Assembly: GCA_965227455.1 (NCBI GenBank)
Contig: OZ245752.1
Span: 4,774,001 to 4,838,000, forward strand
Origin: JABDIP01 sp965227455
GTDB lineage: Bacteria; Pseudomonadota; Alphaproteobacteria; DSM-16000; Inquilinaceae
DNA length: 64,000 bases
Reading direction: 5' to 3'
Below the pieces are notes generated by a model. That model ran no database searches. It saw only the letters and a list, made by a program, of their open reading frames with translations, and was not told where the DNA came from. A program made the translations under genes and the position numbers. How positions within the stretch are numbered: position 1 is the stretch's first letter; each line of letters opens with the position of its first letter. Below are positions 59,761 through 64,000 of the stretch, piece by piece.

Positions 59761-60522
59761 ATGACACAGCCGATCCGCGTCACCATCTGGAACGAGTTCC
59801 GCCACGAGAAGACCAAGCCCGAGGTGGCGGAGCTCTATCCCGAGGGCATCCATGGCGCCATCGCTGCCGGCATCGCCGCCGACGGCCTGACCATCCGCAC
59901 CGCCACCCTGGACGAGCCCGAGCACGGGCTGACCCGGGACGTGCTGGACACGACCGATGTGCTGCTGTGGTGGGGCCATATGTCCCATCACGAAGTGTCG
60001 GACGCGGTTGTCGACCGGGTGCAGCGCCGGGTGCTGAACGGCATGGGGCTGGTGGTGCTGCATTCCGGCCATCACGCCAAGGTGTTCCGCCGGCTGATGG
60101 GCACCAGCTGCGACCTCGCCTGGCGCGAGGCCGACGCAGGCGAGCGCGAGCGGCTTTGGGTGGTCGATCCTGGCCACCCGATCGCCGAGGGCATCGGCCC
60201 CCATATCGAGCTGCCGGCGACCGAGATGTATGGCGAGCCCTTCGACATTCCCGAGCCCGAGGCGCTGGTGTTCATCAGCTGGTTCCAGGGCGGTGAGGTG
60301 TTCCGCTCGGGCTGCTGCTATCGCCGCGGCCGGGGCCGCATCTTCTATTTCCGCCCGGGCCACGAGACCTTCCCGATCTATTACGACGAGAACGTCTTGC
60401 GGGTGATCGGCAACGCGGTGCGCTGGACGGCGCCGGCCCACGGCGACGGCGCCCGACCCTCGGTGATCAACCGCCGCACGCCACCGGAGGCCGGTGCGCC
60501 GGCGCAGACAAAGGATCAGTAG
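59761..60522 (+). CDS. ThuA-domain protein (trehalose utilisation-like)
   Basis: 253 residues. ThuA-like glutamine-amidotransferase-type fold: RVTIWNEFRHEKTKPEVAEL, LLWWGHMSHHEVSDAVVDRV, LVVLHSGHHAKVFRRLMGTS, and the end GRIFYFRPGHETFPIYYD. Family members are linked to trehalose-like sugar use (ThuA/ThuB, keto-sugar steps). The last seven bases overlap the end of the convergent SDR gene. Confidence 0.88.
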   Translation: MTQPIRVTIWNEFRHEKTKPEVAELYPEGIHGAIAAGIAADGLTIRTATLDEPEHGLTRDVLDTTDVLLWWGHMSHHEVSDAVVDRVQRRVLNGMGLVVLHSGHHAKVFRRLMGTSCDLAWREADAGERERLWVVDPGHPIAEGIGPHIELPATEMYGEPFDIPEPEALVFISWFQGGEVFRSGCCYRRGRGRIFYFRPGHETFPIYYDENVLRVIGNAVRWTAPAHGDGARPSVINRRTPPEAGAPAQTKDQ

Positions 60523-61268
60523 ACAGCCCGGCCGCCGGAGATGTCGAACACCGCGCCGGTGCTGAAGGAACAATCCTCCGAGGCCAGCCAGGCGATCAGC
60601 GCCGCCGCCTCCTCCGGCTGGCCCAGCCGGTTCATCGGCATGCGGGTCAGCACATAGGACAGGTATTCGTCGGTCACCTCCTTCAGCATGCCGGTCTCGA
60701 TGCCGGACGGGGTGACGCAATTGGCGATGATGCCGGTGGTCGCCAGCTCCTTGCCCAGCGCCTTGGTGAAGCCGATGGCGCCGGCCTTGGCGGCGGAGTA
60801 GGCTGCGTTGTTGGCCGCCCCCTCCATGCCGGCGATCGACGAGACGATGACGATCCGGCCGTAGCCCTTGCCCAGCATGTGCGGCACCAGCGCCCGGCAG
60901 GACAGGAACACGCTGGTCAGGTCGAGGCGGATCAGCCGGTCCCACTCCGCCAGCGAATACTCCCAGGCGCTCTTGATGGTCCCGACGACGCCGGCATTGG
61001 CGACCAGGATGTCGACCTTGGGGAAGCTTTCCAGCGTCGTCTTCGTCGCCTTGTCGACGGAGTCCGGATTGGTCGCATCCATCACCACGGTATCCACCGT
61101 GCCCTTGTCAGACAGTGCCTGCGCCGCGTCGGCCAGCCCGGATGCGTCCAGGTCCCACAGGCTCACCGCGGCGCCGGAGTCCAACATGCGCTCCGCCGTG
61201 GCGAGGCCGATGCCCTTTGCACCGCCGGTGACGATGGCGGTGCGGCCCTTCAGGTCGAGTGCGTTCAT
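60516..61268 (-). CDS. Short-chain dehydrogenase/reductase
   Basis: 250 residues. NAD(P)-binding TGGAKGIGLATAE, NAG in LVANAGVVG, catalytic Ser in VSSIAGMEG, Tyr-Lys in YSAAKAGAIGF. The Asp after the second strand (LWDLDASG) suggests NAD. Resembles 3-oxoacyl reductases and sugar dehydrogenases. The ATG at 61268 has GGAGCACG upstream. The start is 30 bases after a weaker in-frame ATG at 61298. Possibly in a sugar-acid pathway with its neighbours. Confidence 0.88.
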   Translation of the reverse strand: MNALDLKGRTAIVTGGAKGIGLATAERMLDSGAAVSLWDLDASGLADAAQALSDKGTVDTVVMDATNPDSVDKATKTTLESFPKVDILVANAGVVGTIKSAWEYSLAEWDRLIRLDLTSVFLSCRALVPHMLGKGYGRIVIVSSIAGMEGAANNAAYSAAKAGAIGFTKALGKELATTGIIANCVTPSGIETGMLKEVTDEYLSYVLTRMPMNRLGQPEEAAALIAWLASEDCSFSTGAVFDISGGRAVY

Positions 61269-61307
61269 AACGTGCTCCGTGCTGTCGGTCGTTGCCACAT
61301 TCTAAGC

Positions 61308-61397
61308 CGTCATTCCCGCGAAAGCGGGAATCCAGGTTTGCGCCGGTGACGGCGTCAGGGTCGGGACAACTGGATTCCCGCTTTCGCGGGAATGACG
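61308..61397. repeat. dRS3-like repeat as a 28-bp perfect inverted pair
   Basis: Left arm 61308-61335 and right arm 61370-61397 are exact complements. Each arm holds ATTCCCGC-GAAA-GCGGGAAT or its complement, which is of the ATTCCC-N8-GGGAAT type known as dRS3 in Neisseria and common in other proteobacteria. Between SDR and hydroxyacid dehydrogenase genes. Confidence 0.9.
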
Positions 61398-61413
61398 ACT
61401 GAGGGTGTTTCCT

Positions 61414-62379
61414 TTACGCCACCCGGTCGCCCGGCTCGCGGCCGGCGAAGACGGCGTCGATATTGTCCAGTGCGCGGAAGCCCATGGCGTCGCGGGTCTC
61501 GCGGGTGGCTGAGCCGATATGGGGCAGCAGGAACACGTTCTCCAGCGCCGACAGGGCCGGGTTGCCGCCGGGCTCGGTCACGAAGACGTCCAGTCCGGCG
61601 GCGAACAGTTTGCCGGATTGCAGCGCTCGCACCAGCGCCGCCTCGTCGACCAGGGCGCCGCGCGCCGTATTGACCAGCACCGCCCCGTCCGGCAGCAGCG
61701 CGAGGGTCCGGTCGTCGATCAGGCCGTTGGTCTCCGGCGTCGCCGGGCAATGCAGAGACAGCACGTCGCAATGGGGCAGCAGGTCGTCCACGCTCTCATG
61801 GAACACCGCGCCCTGTTCCAATTCCGGCGGCAGGCGCCGGCGGTTGTGATAATGCACCTCCATGCCGAAGCCCCGGGCGCGCTGGGCTGTCACCTGCCCA
61901 ACCCGGCCCATGCCGATCACACCGAAGCGCTTGCCGGTCACCTGGGTGCCGACCATGAAGGCCGGGCTCCAGAAATCCCAGCGTCCCTCGCGCACCATGC
62001 GGTCGCCCTCGCTGCCGCGCCGGGCCGCGCCCAGCATGCACAGGATGGCGATCTCCGCGGTCGCGTCGGACAGCACGTCCGGCGTGTTGGTGACGATCAC
62101 GCCCTTGGCCTTGGCCGCCGCCAGGTCGACATGGTCGACGCCGACCGAATGGTTGGCGATCACCTTCAGCCGCTCCGGCAATTCGGCGATCACCTCGGCG
62201 GAGAAGATCTCGGAATGGCAGGGCAGGACCGCATCGACGGACTGGCAGCGGTCGACCAGTTCGTCCCGGCCGAACACCCGGTCCTCCAGGTTCAGGATCG
62301 CCTCATAGTCGCGCTCCAGCCGCGCATGCACGGCATCGGTCAGGCGCCGGGTCACCAATACGGTCGGTTTGTCGGCCAT
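61414..62379 (-). CDS. D-2-hydroxyacid dehydrogenase (glyoxylate/hydroxypyruvate reductase-like)
   Basis: 321 residues. N-terminal substrate domain, NAD(P)-binding GVIGMGRVGQVTAQRARGF, catalytic Arg in NTARGALVDEAALV, Glu in FVTEPGGNPAL and His in LPHIGSATRET. The NHSVGVDHVDLAAAK segment is typical of glyoxylate reductases. Reduces glyoxylate or hydroxypyruvate, the latter being the substrate of Hyi (57638). Start ATG at 62379. Between the SDR and the small membrane protein, all on the minus strand. Confidence 0.92.
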   Translation of the reverse strand: MADKPTVLVTRRLTDAVHARLERDYEAILNLEDRVFGRDELVDRCQSVDAVLPCHSEIFSAEVIAELPERLKVIANHSVGVDHVDLAAAKAKGVIVTNTPDVLSDATAEIAILCMLGAARRGSEGDRMVREGRWDFWSPAFMVGTQVTGKRFGVIGMGRVGQVTAQRARGFGMEVHYHNRRRLPPELEQGAVFHESVDDLLPHCDVLSLHCPATPETNGLIDDRTLALLPDGAVLVNTARGALVDEAALVRALQSGKLFAAGLDVFVTEPGGNPALSALENVFLLPHIGSATRETRDAMGFRALDNIDAVFAGREPGDRVA

Positions 62380-62430
62380 GGTCCGTTGTCCAGTTGGATT
62401 ATCCTTGGCGGCGCCGGTGCAGATCGGGCG

Positions 62431-62613
62431 TCAGTCGCCGGGCTCGCGATCTGCAATCAGGGTCTTGAAGAAATCGTAGCTTGCCAGGACCACGCCGATG
62501 ACGACGACGATCACCAGATCCACTTCCCGGACGAACCACACCAGGACGCCGACAAACACCACAAAGCCGATCAACGCGGCGAGGGCGACAATCTTCTCGG
62601 TCTCGGTGTTCAT
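62431..62613 (-). CDS. Small two-helix membrane protein coupled to the amidase
   Basis: 60 residues: IVALAALIGFVVFVGVLVWF and then VIVVVIGVVLASYDFFKTLI form two hydrophobic helices. The ATG at 62613 overlaps the amidase stop (ATGA), so it is translated with it. Followed by the hydroxyacid dehydrogenase gene. Function unknown. Too short for a usual gene call but supported by coupling and composition. Confidence 0.72.
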   Translation of the reverse strand: MNTETEKIVALAALIGFVVFVGVLVWFVREVDLVIVVVIGVVLASYDFFKTLIADREPGD

Positions 62614-63956
62614 GACCCATCTCCCCCAGCATCTTCCGCCAGATGCCGCACCAGCCAGTTGGCGGTGCGCAGCAGCCGGGCATCGTCCCCCCTCGGACCG
62701 ACAAGCTGTGCGCCCATGGGCAGCCCGGCCTCGCCCGTCATCAGCGGCAGGGTGACGGCGGGCGTGCCGCAGAAGGTCCACAAGGTATTGAAGCTGGGAT
62801 CGCCGGTCGCCCCCAGCCCCTTCGGCGCCTCGCCGGGCGCGGCAGGCGTCAGGATGGCGTCGTAGCGGTCGAACACCGCATCCAGCCCGCTGTTCAGCAC
62901 GCTCTGCCAGTTGCGCGCCGCCAGATAGTCGGTGGCGGCAACGGCGCGGCCATCGGCGACCAGCGCCTTGAAGGCATCGCTCATCAGCTCCGGCGTCTTG
63001 TCCACATAATGGCCCAGGCTCGCGGCCATCTCCGCCGCCATGATCGCATTGTGCCAGTCGAACACGCCGTCGAAGGTCTCGGGCAGCGGTACCTCGTCGA
63101 CATCGCCGATGGCCGTGCATAGCTCCTCGAAGGCGGCCCGGGTGGCCGGCTCGGCACCGTCCCAGGCCGGCGTCTTGACGAATGCGATGGCCGGGCGCAC
63201 CGGCGGTTCGGAGGTCGCGGTCGCCAGCAGGCCGCCCGAGGGCCGGTCGATCGCGGCCGGGTCGGCGCCGTCGTCGCCGATCAGCGCCTCGGCGGCCAGG
63301 GCGGCATCGGCCACGCTGCGGGCGAAGATGCCGACGGTGTCCAGGTTGGCGGCGGCTTCCATGACGCCGGTGCGCGGAATGGCGCCGAAGCTCGGCTTGA
63401 AGCCGACGACGCCGCAGAACGAGGCCGGCCGGATCATCGAACCGTTGGTCTGGGTGCCCAGCGCCAGCGGCACCACGCCTGCCGCCACCGCGGCGGCGGA
63501 GCCGCTGGACGAGCCGCCTGGCGTGTGCTCCGGGTTATGCGGGTTGCGGGTCTTGCCCGGATGGAAATAGGCCAGCTCGGTGGTCACCGTCTTGCCCAGG
63601 ATGACGGCCCCCGCCCGCTTCAGCCGGCGGATGACGGTGGCGTCGTCCCGCGGCCGCCGACCGGCATCGGCGGGGGTGCCGTTCTCGGTCGGCATGCCGG
63701 CGGTATCGATGATGTCCTTGATGCCGACGGGCACGCCGTGCAGGGGCCCGAGCGGCAGGCCCCGCTGCTTATGGGCGTCGAGCATCTTGGATGCCTTGAG
63801 CGCATGCTCCCGGTCCAGATAGGCCCAGGCCTGGAGTTCCGGCTCGGCCTCCTCGGCCCGGTCCAGGCAGGCGGTGGTCATCTGTTCGGCGCTGAAGGCG
63901 CCTCCCGCGATAGCCGCCGCGGCGTCGACGGCGCCCATGTCGGCGGCCGGCTTCAT
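62610..63956 (-). CDS. Amidase (amidase signature family)
   Basis: 448 residues. Lys of the triad in VPVGIKDIIDTAGMPT, the Ser-rich signature TPGGSSSGSAAAVAAGVVPL with the cis-Ser and nucleophile Ser, then GTQTNGSMIRPASFCGVVGF and KPSFGAIPRTGVME. Hydrolyses an amide, substrate unknown. ATG at 63956. First of a minus-strand run (amidase, small membrane protein, hydroxyacid dehydrogenase, SDR). The 44 bases to the window edge hold nothing. Confidence 0.92.
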   Translation of the reverse strand: MKPAADMGAVDAAAAIAGGAFSAEQMTTACLDRAEEAEPELQAWAYLDREHALKASKMLDAHKQRGLPLGPLHGVPVGIKDIIDTAGMPTENGTPADAGRRPRDDATVIRRLKRAGAVILGKTVTTELAYFHPGKTRNPHNPEHTPGGSSSGSAAAVAAGVVPLALGTQTNGSMIRPASFCGVVGFKPSFGAIPRTGVMEAAANLDTVGIFARSVADAALAAEALIGDDGADPAAIDRPSGGLLATATSEPPVRPAIAFVKTPAWDGAEPATRAAFEELCTAIGDVDEVPLPETFDGVFDWHNAIMAAEMAASLGHYVDKTPELMSDAFKALVADGRAVAATDYLAARNWQSVLNSGLDAVFDRYDAILTPAAPGEAPKGLGATGDPSFNTLWTFCGTPAVTLPLMTGEAGLPMGAQLVGPRGDDARLLRTANWLVRHLAEDAGGDGS

Positions 63957-64000
63957 GGCATTCGACTCGGCACGTCGTTACCTCGAACCGTAGAAATAGT

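Noticed and set aside
1..64000. CRISPR arrays, rRNA genes, prophage or insertion-sequence transposases
   Set aside because: No regular short direct repeats with spacers, rRNA sequences or transposase motifs were seen.

Overview
The window reads as chromosomal DNA of a high-GC alphaproteobacterium, most likely a Rhodospirillales-type organism. The evidence is the gene content (pyrimidine 5'-nucleotidase-dapD-dapE, DUF2336 protein coupled to a GGDEF protein, rpmH-rnpA-yidD-yidC-engB-argB, a small SRP RNA upstream of dnaX-ybaB-recR), strong GC bias at third codon positions, and frequent GTG/TTG starts. There is no rRNA, CRISPR array, transposase or integrase. Taxonomy is inferred, not tested.

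Layout. 1-6 kb: truncated secreted alpha-amylase, murI, a di-heme peroxidase-like lipoprotein with a small partner, nudC, and two paralogous membrane-anchored proteins. 6-20.5 kb is core: SRP RNA, dnaX-ybaB-recR, rmuC, def-fmt-truA, the lysine-biosynthesis cluster, and a PAS/GAF/GGDEF protein coupled to a DUF2336 protein. 20.5-24.2 kb: an alpha-glucoside-type ABC importer (aglE-F-G) without an adjacent ATPase. 24.5-29.1 kb: argB, engB, yidC, yidD, rnpA and the 44-residue rpmH, with a clear sigma-70 promoter in front of rpmH. 29.3-36.8 kb: VTT membrane protein plus mercuric-reductase-like flavoprotein, a SHMT-like gene divergent from a GcvA-type LysR regulator, an orphan histidine kinase, and a GNAT gene divergent from an Fnr-type oxygen sensor with an Fnr box between them.

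36.8-46.4 kb is a peptide or amino-acid-derivative locus (P1 peptidase, DppA-like binding protein, DppB/DppC permeases, an M24 protein lacking the usual metal ligands, an iodotyrosine-deiodinase-like flavoprotein). It is split by three secreted sensor-like genes on the opposite strand: one Tll0287-like haem protein and two PilJ-domain paralogues, the two paralogues each preceded by a copy of the same 62-bp element.

46.4-51.7 kb: class III nucleotide cyclase, ArsR/SRPBCC pair with a palindromic operator, a GIY-YIG-like protein, xanthine phosphoribosyltransferase, a perfect 33-bp inverted repeat, and a lipoprotein. A tRNA-Arg(ACG) at 51.9 kb is followed by about 5 kb of atypical, partly AT-rich DNA: an apparently frameshifted cysteine-rich secreted protein, a protein with three transthyretin-like repeats, a TetR regulator with two DNA-binding domains, and a protein with the Cys/His/Asp pattern of YopT/AvrPphB (C58) cysteine proteases. 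This is the best candidate accessory island.

57-64 kb: hydroxypyruvate isomerase, YedK/HMCES-type protein, SpoIIAA-like protein, ThuA-like protein, SDR, D-2-hydroxyacid dehydrogenase, a small membrane protein and an amidase, pointing to sugar-acid or glyoxylate metabolism. Three copies of one nested palindromic element (8.7, 43.5, 59.2 kb) and one dRS3-like repeat (61.3 kb) lie between genes.
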